In this document: one piece after another, positions 45,401 through 57,375 of the stretch
Layout of the letters: each line of letters opens with the position of its first letter
Position numbering within the stretch: the stretch's first letter is position 1
Assembly (NCBI GenBank): GCA_014904845.1
Contig: MU119308.1
Coordinates: forward strand, 109,569 to 173,568
Reading direction: 5' to 3'
DNA from: Acephala macrosclerotiorum
Lineage: Eukaryota; Ascomycota; Leotiomycetes; Helotiales; Mollisiaceae
Length of the DNA stretch: 64,000 bases
Translations under genes and position numbers: made by a program
The notes under the pieces: generated by a model
The model's database searches: none
What the model was told of the DNA's origin: nothing
What the model saw: only the letters and a program-made list of their open reading frames with translations

Positions 45401-47407
45401 AGTTTGAGTGGAAGCTTCCTTGGGACTCTCCTCCAAAGTGGGCGAAAGAACCGTTTTTGATGCTGGACGAGACAGTCGGTGATGGGAAATTGGCCTCTGT
45501 TTTGCTCGCTGCTTCTTGACTTTGAGACTGTCAATCTGATGAAGCGGCACATCATTATCCGACAAGAGATCAGGCACTCCGCTACGACCTAGAACTAAGG
45601 TAATGTCAGCCCACGGTGCTATGACGCAGCAAGAGAAAACTAACGTCTGTTAGGGGTGGGAGATACGCTTCTCTCTCTGCGTCCCCGAGGAGACGCAAAT
45701 TCGTCCCAGTCCGGAGGTTTGCGTATTGCAAATGTCTCAGATGCAGATGGGCGCAGTAGTGGAGGGTTTGTGCTCCGAAAAGCAAGACTTTGCGTCCCTG
45801 CCACAACTTTGAGTGCACTTAAGTTCTTCATGTGGCGAACAACGTCTCGCCAATGAGTGATGACCATCTCAGTGATACTGTTAGCAACTTTGATCTTATC
45901 AACATGATTGTTGAACGTGGTACCCTCATCGCCACTCTTATTCGCCTTCTTCGACCGTTCTTTTCGAGATTTTGGCGGGCTGATCGGGAGTAAGATCAGA
46001 CCACCATGAGGATTGACAAGTCGTACTGTATAGTCTTCCAGAAGATCGCCAACTAATAGTGGGCCAAAGACTATACCCAAAGGGCTGTATCCCATGAGAT
46101 CTGATGTCGGTAGTGGTCGTCCACGCTCGTCCTCACGGGGAGCTGTCTCTGCTGCACGTCCAACCATAGAGAGAAGCCCAAACACCGCACAAATAAACTC
46201 TCGCCTGTATTGCGACCTCAAAGTTGCGACTGCAAGAGCAATAAGTCTCGCTCGAACTTTACTTTGCTTAGTCCGTGTCAATTCTGCATATCCGTGTAAC
46301 TGGGTCTGGATCGAGATGAAAGTGTTGAAGAGGGCCAATGATCCCAGAATACCACCTGGGACTCCCGCGATGAACTTCTTGAACGCGGAGGCAACATCAT
46401 GCGTATCACATCTGATATGATCTGGGAGCGTAGGACACCGAACAGTTCCAGCAATGACTTGTCCTTCTTCATCCATGGAGCAGTAATGATTGTAAAGTGC
46501 AGCTACCGCATTTTGGGAACCTGGTATTCGGAAGACACCTCTTGTGGATGGTGCTGCCATATACTTAGCAGACGTTATGTGCAGTGGGAAGAGTCTTACC
46601 ATGCTGAATCAGGAACTGAGCTGTTGCACGGAAGCAAGTTGGCACAGCTAGACTACCGGCAGCATACTCGGTTGGCAAGTACAAGAGACTTAATCCACAA
46701 AGCCGAACAAGAGCCTGCAGATCCATGTCTTTCAGTTTATCTCTTTTCGACTTCATCCGAAGAGAATCACTGATGCTTCGCATGTGCTTGAGGTGTCGAT
46801 CCTGTTTCTTCATACTCTGAGAGGAAGATGTTCGCCTTAGGATTTTGCGAGAGAACCAACTTGCTTGTTTCGCGGACGAAATGACGGAATCATCCTTCAC
46901 GATTTCATCAGTCCGTGTAGAAGAGAAAAAGGGAGCATACTCACACTCGGCTCATGTTCTTCCGGCACAATCGATCGTACGCCATGCTAAAGCCGATGTT
47001 AGCAGATGGGACGCATGTGGGAACACTGAAAGTACCTTTCGAGCAAGGTGATTGAACTCTAGCACGAAGAATGTCCGGTCATCGACTTCATCTTGGTCGG
47101 AAAGGACATCCCCACTTGACGATGTCCATGTGTTGCTGGTGTGACCCGCACGCCTTGGTCTTCCTGCTGGATGTATGTCTGCCGTTAGCTCTGCCACTCG
47201 ATGCTCATTGTCCGACCCATCGAACTGGTAGTGACTTCGGGAAGACCTGGTCGTGAATGTTGACTGTTGCCGCGCATGATTTGGTCTGTTCAACAATTCT
47301 TGGGCGATGGTTATCAAAACGGGATCTTGTTCAGGATGTTGCGCCATTGATAATGCTGTTGATGAAGAGCGCGGAATAAAGTCAGCATGATTGGACTGCA
47401 TCATCAT
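42401..47407 (-). CDS. Large RhoGAP-domain protein
   Basis: A Rho-family GTPase-activating protein. The model is complement(join(42401..45594, 45645..46553, 46600..46894, 46945..46986, 47036..47407)), 1603 aa; all four introns (46-51 bp) fit, including a 42-nt exon 2. The RhoGAP domain lies at about 175-400; the arginine finger is in GVFRIPGSQ (about 242-250), with FKKFIAGVPGGILG, SDLMGYSPLGIVFGPLLVGD and VANSITEMVITHW downstream. The C-terminal two thirds are Ser/Pro/Lys-rich and probably disordered, with a His-rich pair of imperfect repeats (HRKLHHHEHRTH and QQKVHHHDHHHK). A coiled coil (HEIKRLQEQLSAKTEEA to VAEKQLEMVF) lies at about 1450-1520. Likely target Rho1/Cdc42 is inference. SNF4 lies upstream on the same strand. 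Confidence 0.88.
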
Positions 47408-47803
47408 ATGGTGTAAATTCGTCTGCAGATAATTGTAAAGTTGTTGTTTACAAGTTCTGTTGTTTCCATTGTAAGTAAGGTAAGTAGGTGCTCGAACGTA
47501 CCTGCTCGATTGGGACGAAACTACATCTCAAGGTCATCATGCTTCAACAACACGATGCAGAAAGCATGACCAAAGCCAACATATGCGGATAACTCTAATA
47601 ATTAAGCTCCTTCACCAGGAAAATTTCCGCAATGCAATAGACAGTGGAGCAAGGGGTCTGAAAAACAACAATGGTATTATTGACGAGAGGACCAAAGAGA
47701 TCTAACGAACCTCGCAGCGTATATGCTCGAGTCTCGTCCCAACGCCATTTCGCTATGCAACGCCTCCATACCCCAATTTCGTCATTATCCATCCCATTTG
47801 TGC
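47408..47803. other. Intergenic
   Basis: RhoGAP promoter region and SNF4 3' flank; nothing else seen. Confidence 0.55.
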
Positions 47804-49139
47804 CTAGTCGTCAGTCTCCCCATAAAGAAGAACGTATTTTAAAATATCCGATAGAGAAATAACCCCCCTGAGTTTGTTCTCGTCGTCAATTACCACCAGC
47901 CGATGAACTCTAGATTTCCGAATGGTATCGAAAATGGAATCTAGTCTGTCCTCCTCACTGCATGTATAAATTCCAGCAAAATCTTCTGCCCTCTTTGACA
48001 AGGCTTCACCAGCGCTGGTCGTGAGTTCATCGTAAGCACCACCCTTGATGATAGCTATCACGTCCACCGCCTCGAAAACATTCAGGACTCTCCTCTCTTC
48101 GTCCACGATGGGAACACATGAGATGCTGTATTTAACCATCATGTGTATGACGTCGATTACTGAGGTATCCATGCTTGCCGTCTGCAAGTCGCCGTATGTT
48201 CCGAGACCGATTTCCGAGACACTTTTCTTCAACATTTCCGTTTCCACGACATTGACTGCTATAAATTTCAGTAGCCTGTATTGTGTTATGACACTGACAA
48301 CCATCTCCCTGCCGGTCTCATCATCAGTATCGACTAAGGGGATACGCCGTGCTCGAGTCTTTAGCATTTGGCGACATGCTTCGTATAATGGTCGCGTAGG
48401 ATGGACAGACAACGTCTCGAGAGGTAAAACACCAATGGCTTTCTCTATGTCTGCATAAGGTTTAGCCTAATACTTCTGGATTGTATGTATGACTGTCACC
48501 GACCTCTGAGACTGCTCAATCGGAACTGGTCTATCTGATTGAGGGCATCTGGATTTTGCCAATAATATTGGACGACGTTGATGTAGTCCGAGGTGGTCAG
48601 GAGGCCGGCGAATGTAGACGTACGGGAATCCCAGAGAGGGGCAGATACAATGCCTGAAGCGCCCATGTCAGTCGAGAGCAAGAGAAGCAGATTTCGATGA
48701 ACGCACCATTTTGAAGGAGGATATTCAGGCTCTTCTTGACAAGGAGGTCGGTGTTGAGAATGATTAGTCGGAAGGAGAGCGGCAGCACATCGTAACTGGT
48801 TCGTTTCTTGAGGAAGTCCCTGATCGCAGTCTGCAGATGGAAGCTAGGTCAGCCTTGCGCACCTTGCGATGTTCAAGTTCTTTTGGTGATGCCGCTTTGC
48901 GATATGCTTATGCTGAACGATCAAGGGGCACTCACCAACCCGCTCAGCTGGTCCTTGTCAACTGCGGTCAACGGCTTGTCCTGCATTGCGCGATTGTGGC
49001 CTCGGGGAAGAAGGAAAGTCGAAGGTTGGGCAATCAATGATGGCTCGTGACCATACCTAGCGATGTTCGTTGGCGATGCCAAATCGACGGGATTGGGCCC
49101 CGCGGGCGGCCGTGTGTCTGGAGCCGTACTATCAGACAT
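47804..49139 (-). CDS. SNF4: SNF1/AMPK gamma subunit Snf4
   Basis: The nucleotide-sensing gamma subunit of the SNF1 kinase, which controls glucose derepression and energy response. The model is complement(join(47804..48450, 48504..48653, 48707..48830, 48936..49139)), 374 aa. Four CBS repeats are present: the first from AIRDFLKKRTSYDVLPLSF with SAPLWDSRTSTFAGLLTTSDYI, the second around ETLSVHPTRPLYEACRQML, the third from SVIDVIHMMVKYSISCVPIVD, and the fourth with DSIFDTIRKSRVHRLVVIDD and LRGVISLSDILKYVLLYG. The N-terminal 65 residues are Pro/Ser-rich and not part of the CBS array. Intron 1 is 105 bp, the rest about 53 bp. Divergent from VAC8. Confidence 0.95.
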
Positions 49140-50514
49140 TTTGGTCGAGGGCGTCACATCGAAAACGAAAGGTCTTTTTAGGGAGAAAACACTGAAATTC
49201 CTTACGGTCTCAAAGACCTTGATGCAGCGGAGGTGTAAATATTTCAAAACTTGAGCCTTATCGAGGTTGAAGAACCTGTTCTGGCTGGTTTTAGGTAGAG
49301 ATCGACGTGGGGGTAAATTTCACGTGCAGGAGCGGAATCTGGAGAAATCTCCGCAGTCTATTGGCTGGATCCGTGTTGGAAGTTCCTTGATTTCGTGCAA
49401 ACGTTTCCCCGAAGCCGAAAAGTTCTTTCGAGGCTCCGTGGACCCGATATCAAAATGTTTGTTGGCATCAGACTTTGTGGCTGAAGTTTCTCGAACTTTA
49501 TTTGTGACTGTACAGTACAGACGGCATGATGAGGCCTACGCTTGTTCATATCTCTTCTGCCCTGATTCACGACTTCGTTACAGAACAAATATGCTTCTGG
49601 GGACGATATCAGTATCTCAAGTGCCCACAGCCTTATCGAACATCCCAAGAGCTTTCGAGTTATCCGGCAATGAAGAAGGTTGAGAACCAAATTCCAATAT
49701 ACGTCCGTTCGAACAAGATGTACATATAACGTCCCACAAGACAGGAAAGCTGGCCTGACAGGTGACTGTCCTCAAGTTATTCAAGACATACGCAGGAATG
49801 GGAGCCTGAAGGGGGCTCAGTTTGCTGATTACGAGTATCAGAGTCATCTCATCACTCTAGACTAGGAGATGTAACTCTTCACGTGAAAATTAACTATAGA
49901 TGTCATTTGAAAGTTGAAGCTAGTATATACTGAGACAATAGTCCAAACTTTCATGCCAAAAAATATCTATTGAGTGTCTTGCTTGTCCGGTCTCGCCAGG
50001 GTCAACCCGCGGCTCACGATGTACCTAGCCGCGTGGGAAATTGTAAACCTTTGAAAGTCCCAAGTATCCCCAGCCTCGTTTTCAAAGTCTGCCGATCCAA
50101 TTCAGTAAATGTCTCTTGACCACCTCAAGGGAAAATCTCAGTCGTCTGATTTATCATATCCGCCGCGTGACGTGGTTGTTGATGGTTGCAGGGACCCTGT
50201 GAATTCGGAAAGAAAATAAACGAACGAACCTGCCTTGGCCTGACGAGGCAACTTCCGTCGTCAAGCTATCTGCATCTCAAAGGCAAGCTCGAAGGACCCT
50301 CACTCCGCACCAAACTCGATCGACTCCTTCTCTTCTTCGACTCTACAACGTTTTCTTTAATTTCGCTCACGCGCCTCATGTCTAGCTTTTCCTTCGCGAT
50401 CGCACTTGACACTCCACATTGATTTTGCTTTGTCCAACGTTCCGCTCGCATTCCAACAACATTTGACCTCGACCAAGCTAGACCACCAGTCCTGCGGGAC
50501 GACCACAATTTGAG
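49140..50514. promoter_or_regulatory. Divergent spacer SNF4/VAC8
   Basis: A 1.4-kb region containing both promoters. Short ORFs at 49267-49865 on both strands overlap each other and have no domain content. A CT-rich stretch before the VAC8 ATG looks like its leader. Confidence 0.5.
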
Positions 50515-52607
50515 ATGGGTATCTGCGGATCCTCGTGCTGTGGAGGTATACACATTATACTCAGAGATATAGCAAAACTCGAGCTGACTCTGTTGATACA
50601 GGCAAATCTCGCGATGGCCTATACGAACCTGTCTTGGCAGAGAGCGAGCGGGAAGCAGTTGCAGATCTGCTGCAATACCTCGAGAATGTACGAATCTGAA
50701 GTTCGATTAGGAAGTCGCAATAACTGATGATTCCTCAGCGTGGCGAGACCGATTTCTTCTCTGGCGAGCCTCTACGAGCCTTGAGCACCTTGGTGTTTTC
50801 AGATAATGTCGACCTCCAACGCAGCGCGAGCTTAACATTCGCCGAGATTACCGAAAGAGGTACGTCTGCCAGAAAGATGTAGCGGGATGGATCTCTCTGA
50901 GAAGGGTCTCAAGTAATATGGGAAGGTTCTCTGGTTGGCCGCTATGTGCCTTGGAGATCTTTCCCTTAGAGCTTGCTGAGATAGCAGATAGTTGGCAGCA
51001 GGCTGACTATGATTCAGATGTCCGTGAAGTTGATCGGGATACCCTCGAACCAATACTCTTCCTGTTGCAGAGCCCCGATATTGAAGTACAGCGAGCTGCA
51101 AGTGCTGCGTTAGGCAATCTAGCAGTCAACAGTAAGCAGCGAGCAACTCCCTCGATGCTCATGCAATATCTGACCTCTTCTAGCTGAGAACAAGGTAGCT
51201 ATTGTTCTTCTAGGCGGCCTCACACCTCTCATTCGCCAAATGATGTCCCCGAACGTCGAGGTTCAATGCAATGCTGTTGGATGCATCACAAACTTAGCCA
51301 CCCACGAGGACAATAAAGCAAAAATTGCAAGGTCGGGAGCTTTAGGACCCCTCACTCGCCTCGCCAAATCGAAAGATATGCGTGTCCAAAGGAATGCTAC
51401 TGGAGCTCTCCTGAACATGACACATTCTGGTACAGACTCTGTGTCCTGGCTATCTGAAAAGTACTAAAATTTGGCAGATGAAAACCGACAACAACTCGTC
51501 AACGCAGGCGCCATACCCGTGCTTGTCCAACTCCTCTCTTCTTCCGATGTCGATGTCCAATACTATTGTACGACCGCTCTCAGCAATATTGCTGTCGATG
51601 CGAATAACCGAAAGAAACTCGCCCAGAACGAGAATAGACTTGTTCAGTCTTTAGTCAACTTGATGGACTCATCCTCACCGAAAGTTCAATGCCAGGCCGC
51701 ATTAGCTCTCCGAAATCTTGCATCTGATGAGAAGTACCAACTCGAAATTGTTCGAGCACGCGGTTTAGCTCCATTACTCCGACTTCTACAATCCTCATAT
51801 TTACCACTCATCCTCTCTGCTGTCGCCTGTATTCGCAATATTTCAATTCACCCCCTGAACGAGTCGCCTATCATTGATGCTGGCTTCCTTGGGCCATTGG
51901 TGGATCTACTTGGCTCTACCGACAACGAAGAAATCCAGTGCCATGCCATCTCTACTTTGAGAAATCTTGCTGCTAGCTCGGATCGCAATAAGGCTCTGGT
52001 TTTAGAGGCCGGCGCCGTACAGAAGTGCAAACAACTTGTTCTAGACGTACCTTTAAGTGTGCAGTCGGAAATGACTGCTGCAATCGCTGTCCTAGCTCTT
52101 AGCGATGAGCTCAAGACTCATCTCTTGAACTTGGGAGTATTCGATGTTCTCATTCCACTTACAGATTCCCAAAGCATTGAAGTACAAGGCAACAGTGCTG
52201 CAGCTCTTGGAAATCTTTCATCTAAAGGTAAGCATGCTCAGAATCTGCTCTCATCATGTTGGATAATAACCTTTACAGTGGGGGATTATTCAATCTTCAT
52301 CCAGGACTGGACAGAACCAAATGGAGGTATTCACGGATATCTGAAGCGTTTCCTTGCCAGCGGCGACGCTACATTCCAACACATTGCCATCTGGACTCTG
52401 CTTCAATTGCTCGAGTCAGAAGATAAGAAGCTCATCAGCCTCATTGGAAAGTCAGAGGAGATAGTGCAGATGATCAAGACCATTGCCGATACCCAGGTCG
52501 AATCTGATGACGAGGGAGAGGAAGATGGGGAGGGTGAGGTTGTGCAGCTCGCTCAGCGGTCTCTACAGCTTCTCGGACAAAACAAGCCTTCACATATTGA
52601 AGGTTGA
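50515..52607 (+). CDS. VAC8: Vacuolar armadillo-repeat protein Vac8
   Basis: A lipid-anchored vacuole membrane protein acting in vacuole inheritance, homotypic fusion, nucleus-vacuole junctions and autophagy. The model is join(50515..50545, 50602..50687, 50739..50859, 51018..51131, 51184..51429, 51478..52227, 52279..52607), 558 aa; all seven exons join in frame. The N-terminus [11 protein letters not shown] carries Gly2 for myristoylation and Cys4, Cys8, Cys9 for palmitoylation. About eleven armadillo repeats follow, seen in the recurring NLA/NIS/NLS patterns ([68 protein letters not shown]). The C-terminus is acidic ([13 protein letters not shown]). Intron 3 (158 bp) is three times longer than the rest. 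Confidence 0.96.
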
Positions 52608-53150
52608 TCCAAATGTTATGGTATAGATCTTTGCTTGGTTCTGCATTTGGGGCTGGTAGGCGAGGTGTTCTGGCGCATATAATACGGTTATCATATTTAG
52701 TAGCGAGCATTGGAGGAGTGGGAATGACTACGCGTTCCCTTGCCGACGACAACGACGGCAAACACTGGCTTGGCGTGCCCCAAGATACGTTTCTTTTCCT
52801 GTTCTAGTCGAACCTGTTGCAATTAATACTGGTTTTTCGACTTTTATTCCATGTAATTAGATAGGCTTATGATATCCAACTTCGAATAAAAATGTATCAA
52901 CGGAAATTGCTCTCTTCAGAACTAGCCAAAGTTTTCCTCGTAATTTGACTCTTTACAACATTGATGACTCGACCTCCACATTTCACTCACAATAAGGCAA
53001 CCGGTCGCTCAGCCCACTGATCAAAGTTAATAGAGAAGTATGTTTCCTCGGGTCGTCTGTCTGGTGTAAAGAATATGTTCGGTGAAACAGCAGCAGTTCA
53101 TAAAATGACAACGCCTCGCTCTGTGAGATGCTGGGACAATGCATCTGAAA
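52608..53150. other. Convergent spacer
   Basis: 3' flanks of VAC8 and IMP1; no gene seen. Confidence 0.6.
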
Positions 53151-53729
53151 CTATTGTACAGGTTTTAACTCGTTCTCTATCCATCTTCTCTCGTTCCAAG
53201 GAAGGACCTTGGCAATGACCTTCCCCTTAATCAAAGCCATCGGCATCGGACCAAACATCCTCGAATCCCTTGAGGCGTCTAGATTGTCTCCCACAACCCA
53301 ACAATGACCTTGTGGAATCTTCAACACATTAGCAGCGGGCATTTGACCAACTTCAAAAAAGCGTCTTACCTGTATCATCTGATCATTCGCTCCTGGTGAA
53401 TCTCTCAATACGTAATCCCCTTCCAAACCAAGCACAGTCTTGATCACCTTATCACCAGGTTCTACCACAGAGTCGAATTGCACAAGATCCCCAACTTTGA
53501 TGCCTCTCCCTCTTCGATAAGCTTTGGAGACAAGAACCCAGTCTCCGTAGACCTCTATCGTAGGTAACATAGAAGGACCTTGGCATGCACCTGCCCAATA
53601 CCCATATTCAGCGAAGACATGGCCGAGTAGGACTGTCTTTAGAGCGGCACTCAGGACTCGAAATGGATGGCCGGCATAGCGGTGCTTTACGTATGCGAAT
53701 GGCTGAAGTGCTCTTTGGAAGATTGTCAT
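53151..53729 (-). CDS. IMP1: Mitochondrial inner membrane protease subunit 1
   Basis: An S26-family signal peptidase that matures proteins sorted to the intermembrane space. A single exon of 192 aa. One hydrophobic segment (VLSAALKTVLLGHVFAEYGY) precedes the catalytic Ser53 in GPSMLPT; the general-base Lys97 lies in DKVIKTVLGLEGD. The C-terminal family box GHCWVVGDNLDASRDSRMFGPMP is complete, with the GDN, S-D-SR and GP elements. Length matches Imp1 (about 160-190) and the IPQGHCWVVGDN form is Imp1-like rather than Imp2-like. Divergent, 166 bp apart, from the mitochondrial IF3 gene. Confidence 0.93.
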   Translation of the reverse strand: MTIFQRALQPFAYVKHRYAGHPFRVLSAALKTVLLGHVFAEYGYWAGACQGPSMLPTIEVYGDWVLVSKAYRRGRGIKVGDLVQFDSVVEPGDKVIKTVLGLEGDYVLRDSPGANDQMIQVRRFFEVGQMPAANVLKIPQGHCWVVGDNLDASRDSRMFGPMPMALIKGKVIAKVLPWNERRWIENELKPVQ

Positions 53730-53895
53730 GGATCACTGTGGTCTGGGTTGTTGATGATTCAATGTCACGAGGTTGGGAATCTCCTTTTCGAGAATGGCGT
53801 TTTCTCCACATTTTCGTTTCTTAGCGCAGAGCTTCAGAACTTCACTATGTTCAAGACAAGCTCCAACAACCACAGTCACTACTCTCACATTTATA
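53730..53895. promoter_or_regulatory. Short divergent promoter of two mitochondrial genes
   Basis: Only 166 bp separate the IMP1 ATG from the chosen IF3 ATG, or about 64 bp if IF3 starts at 53794. Both genes must share this stretch as promoter, so shared regulation is plausible. No binding motif is claimed. Confidence 0.55.
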
Positions 53896-54651
53896 ATGCG
53901 TACACTAAGGTGTGCGAGCAGCACTGCTGCAGCTCTACATCGAGTTTTCGTCGCACCAATCGAGCAATCTCACCTCCAATCGCTCCAACGAACTTCCCTC
54001 CCACCGCGATCAACACCCTCCTCCCGAGTCGTCCACCATCAACAGAGACGCACACTAGTGAACCTCCACCGAGCAGAAAAGAGCCGTCTGCCACGAGATG
54101 ATGAAATAAAATCCTGGTCCGTCCAACTCGTCACCGAAGATGGCAAACTCCAAGAACCCCGCTCCACAATGGCAATCCTGGACTCCCTGGACCGAAAAAA
54201 AGACTCCCTAGTCGTTGTCAAAGAGGGCGAACCCGGAGTCCCGCCCATCTGCAAAATAATGAACAAACTCACTATGCGCGAAGCTGAAAAAGCTCGACGG
54301 AAAGCGGAGAAGAAGGGAGGAGTGACAGTTAAGACTATGGAGTTGAATTGGGCGATTGATGGGAATGATCTCGGGCATAGGTTGACTAAGTTGAAGGAGT
54401 TTTTGGGAAAGGGACAGAGGGTTGAGGTTTTACTAGCGAGTAAAAGGAAGGGGAAGGGGAGGAAGGCGACGACGGAGGAGGCGATGGGTGTTATTAGGAA
54501 GATTAGGGGGGCTATGAGGGAGGTTGAGGGGGCGAAGGAGATGAAGCCTATGGAAGGGAAGGTTTTGGGGACTGCGACGTTGTTTCTGGAGGGGAAGATT
54601 CAGAAGGAGAAGGCTGTTAATGTGCCTGAAGAGGCCACTCCAGCGACTTGA
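53896..54651 (+). CDS. Mitochondrial translation initiation factor 3
   Basis: An IF-3 family protein, which keeps mitoribosomal subunits apart and supports initiator selection (related to yeast Aim23). A single exon of 251 aa from ATG 53896. An Arg/Ala/Leu-rich presequence (MRTLRCASSTAAALHRVF) precedes the IF3 N-domain: PRDDEIKSWSVQLVTEDGKL, RSTMAILDSLDRKKDSLVVV, PPICKIMNK. The C-domain follows with VKTMELNWAIDGNDLGHRL, LKEFLGKGQRVEVLLASKRKGKG and a degenerate end (LGTATLFLEGK). An in-frame upstream ATG at 53794 would add 34 residues that also look basic and hydrophobic, so the true start is uncertain. Confidence 0.9.
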   Translation: MRTLRCASSTAAALHRVFVAPIEQSHLQSLQRTSLPPRSTPSSRVVHHQQRRTLVNLHRAEKSRLPRDDEIKSWSVQLVTEDGKLQEPRSTMAILDSLDRKKDSLVVVKEGEPGVPPICKIMNKLTMREAEKARRKAEKKGGVTVKTMELNWAIDGNDLGHRLTKLKEFLGKGQRVEVLLASKRKGKGRKATTEEAMGVIRKIRGAMREVEGAKEMKPMEGKVLGTATLFLEGKIQKEKAVNVPEEATPAT

Positions 54652-55385
54652 TAGCACTCGGTGGCTTGGAGACAGTGTGGCTTTAGGCACAGTTTTCTGG
54701 GAGCCTCAGGTCATGAGTTGAATAGTGTATGAGTCAATCTCAGAGTTTCTGATGGCATATTTGAAGGGTTGGAGGCGGTGTTTCTGCCTTAGTGGAACGT
54801 TAGGCTGGAGGGAATGAGTAATGAGCATGTATGACTAAGAGCCAGCAGATACTTGTACTTGTATGTATACTCGTACCTAGACTTCACATAGAATTCAACA
54901 AATCCTCTTCAAAAGTACATCCTCGATTATCAAAGCATTGTCCAGAGATACGTGAGTCATTGTCACTTTCAATCCACGTGAGTTCGGCTAGCCTTGCCAT
55001 GCAGGGGGCTTAAGAACGAACCACTCGAGCCACTCTAAGACAATAATTCCACAGCCTCACCTTACAATCCTCTGCACGGCTCGAAAACAGCATAAACCGA
55101 CGCGAAAGAAGCAATTATCGACACTACAATCTCAATTTCGAATCGATTGACTCCATGGCAGCGTTTTTCAACACAAACTTTTCGAATATTCAGCAAGTGA
55201 CTCACTTTCGTCAAATCGTGAAACCCTACGTTCGCGGTTGAATGCTCTTCAGCCCACTACGAGATATCGGCGTCAGGGGACCTTACAATCGTTTCACGGC
55301 TGAATTTGGGCTCAAACTTTACATAATTCTATTCTTGAGAAGTCCGACAGTTGATTTGGAAGTTGCGATTCAACACCCCACCACA
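54652..55385. other. Intergenic
   Basis: Downstream of IF3 and upstream of GCD2. The GCD2 frame is open from 55242 but the ATG at 55386 is the first well-placed start. Confidence 0.55.
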
Positions 55386-56910
55386 ATGCCGTCCTCCAAC
55401 CCCCCCTCGACGGCAGAACCGCCGCAGATGGATCCTGCTCTCATAGCAGCATCGAAAAGCAAAGGCAAGCAGCTAGTAAATACACAAGAGCCATCACCAA
55501 CTGCACTAGCTGCTGCAGCTACAGGAGAGAAGAAGCTCACAGGCGCGGAGTTGAAAAAGAAGAAACAAGAGGAGAAGGCAGCACGAAGGGCGCAAGCCAT
55601 TGCGAGCAAGCAAGCAGATGTTGCACCGCCGGTAGCAGAACCTGGCTCGGCAGTACCACCTCCAGCAGGATCCGCGCCAGCGCAGCACATGGCAGGACAA
55701 GAGGGTGCTAGGACTCAGCAGAGGGCGGCGGGTCCAGTTGGAGCGGGTCAGAGGAATACCCCCGTCAGGCAAAAGCAGAAGGTGGTTGCTCCTGCACCAG
55801 TCGTACCCAAGAAAGAGGACAAGACGGTGGAGTTCTTTCGGCATCTGTACAAGACAAGAACGACCTCGATCGCGGGCGCGAGCAAGGAGATACATCCTGC
55901 GATTCTAGCTTTGGGATTGCAAATGGGCAACTATACAATCTGTGGGAGCTGTGCTAGGCTAGTCGCGACACTTCAGGCGTTCAAGAGGGTAAGTTCACGT
56001 GTCAATTCATCTATTCGAGGGGTTGAATATATACTGATCATTGCAGGTCATTGAATCATACACAACCCCTCCAGGAAATTCACTCACGCGACATCTCACA
56101 TCACACGTCCTCTCACCACAAATCGACTTCCTCACTTCGTGTCGCCCCATCTCAATCTCTATGGGCAATGCTATCCGTTGGCTTAAGCTCGAGATCTCGA
56201 AAGTCGACGTTGATACCCATGAATCCGAGGCCAAGGAAAACCTTTGTAATGCTATTGATATCTTCCTTCGGGAACGAGTCACCTTCGCCGACCAAATCAT
56301 AGCTCAAAGTACGGCTGATAAGATCAAAGATGGAGATGTTATCATGACATATGCAAAGAGCAGCATAGTCCAGAGGTCATTGGTTCAGGCACACAATGCA
56401 GGAAAGAAGTTCAAAGTCATCGTTGTTGATTCGAGACCATTGCATGAAGGCAAGCACTTGGCAACGGCTTTGGTGGGACTTGGAATGGACGTCAAGTATT
56501 GCTTGCTCAATGGGCTGAGCCACAATATCCAAGATGTGACGAAGGTGCTACTCGGAGCTCATGCTATGATGAGCAACGGACGATTATTCTCGAGAGTTGG
56601 GACCGCTTTGGTGGCTATGGAAGCGAATGAGGCCGACAAACCGGTGATTGTTCTTTGCGAGACAATCAAGTTTACGGAGAGGGTAGCGCTGGACTCGTTT
56701 GTTCACAATGAGATTGCTCCAGCTGATGAACTTGTCATTCCAGGCGGAGCTCTTACGAACTGGGAGGATATGAAGAAGTTGCAGCTATGCAACCCGATGT
56801 TCGATGTTACTCCGGCCGAGTACATCCAGATGATCATCACGGAGTCAGGAAATGTGCCACCCACTTCAGTACCGGTGTTGCACAGGTTGGGAAATGAGAG
56901 CCAAGGTTGA
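55386..56910 (+). CDS. GCD2: eIF2B delta subunit
   Basis: The delta subunit of eIF2B, the guanine exchange factor for eIF2 and a target of translational control by phosphorylated eIF2. The model is join(55386..55988, 56047..56910), 488 aa; one 58-bp phase-0 intron. The N-terminal 140 residues are Lys/Ala/Pro/Gln-rich and low complexity (GAELKKKKQEEKAARRAQA), as in other Gcd2 proteins. The IF-2B regulatory domain covers about 160-488: IHPAILALGLQMG, SISMGNAIRWLKLEI, DGDVIMTYAKSSIVQRSL, VIVVDSRPLHEGKHLA, GRLFSRVGTALVAMEA, PVIVLCETIKFTERV, NPMFDVTPAEYI. The protein length is near the family norm. Confidence 0.94.
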
Positions 56911-57375
56911 AGGAAGGAGATGCTGAAACATGGAACATCTAGAAGCCATTTTGCTGCGAAGCTCGACAAGGGTGCATGCCACTTTGGGGTTAACTCGTAA
57001 AGTGTACGATAGTGTAATGAAGAGGTCCGGACGAGTGGGATAACTTGACGTTCCAGGGCTAGCAATCAGTTACGTTGGGCAGTTATTCCGCTGAGCGTAT
57101 TCGCTTGTACTGGGAAAGCTGGTCCTCAATTGAAGTCGCTATATCGCACCAATGCTGTCCTTGTGAAAGTCATTCTCGCTGTGAAACCACCGAGGCTCAA
57201 CCCCTCCATTGAATCGATGCGTTGTAGACATGCTCAAAATGGGAGCCTCCATATGAAATGCTACTCCGTGGACAGGTGATGCTGGCCAATTGCTGATTTA
57301 TTGTGACTTTGTACAGACAACCCCTCTCCACATCAGCATTTCCAAAGCTTCCTTCGTCAGTCCTCCCCAAAATCC
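56911..57375. other. Convergent spacer
   Basis: 3' flanks of GCD2 and the small mitochondrial gene. Confidence 0.55.

Noticed and set aside
50860..51017. Possible micro-exon inside the long VAC8 intron 3
   Set aside because: Direct splicing joins ERG to the conserved [10 protein letters not shown] sequence in frame, so no extra exon is needed.
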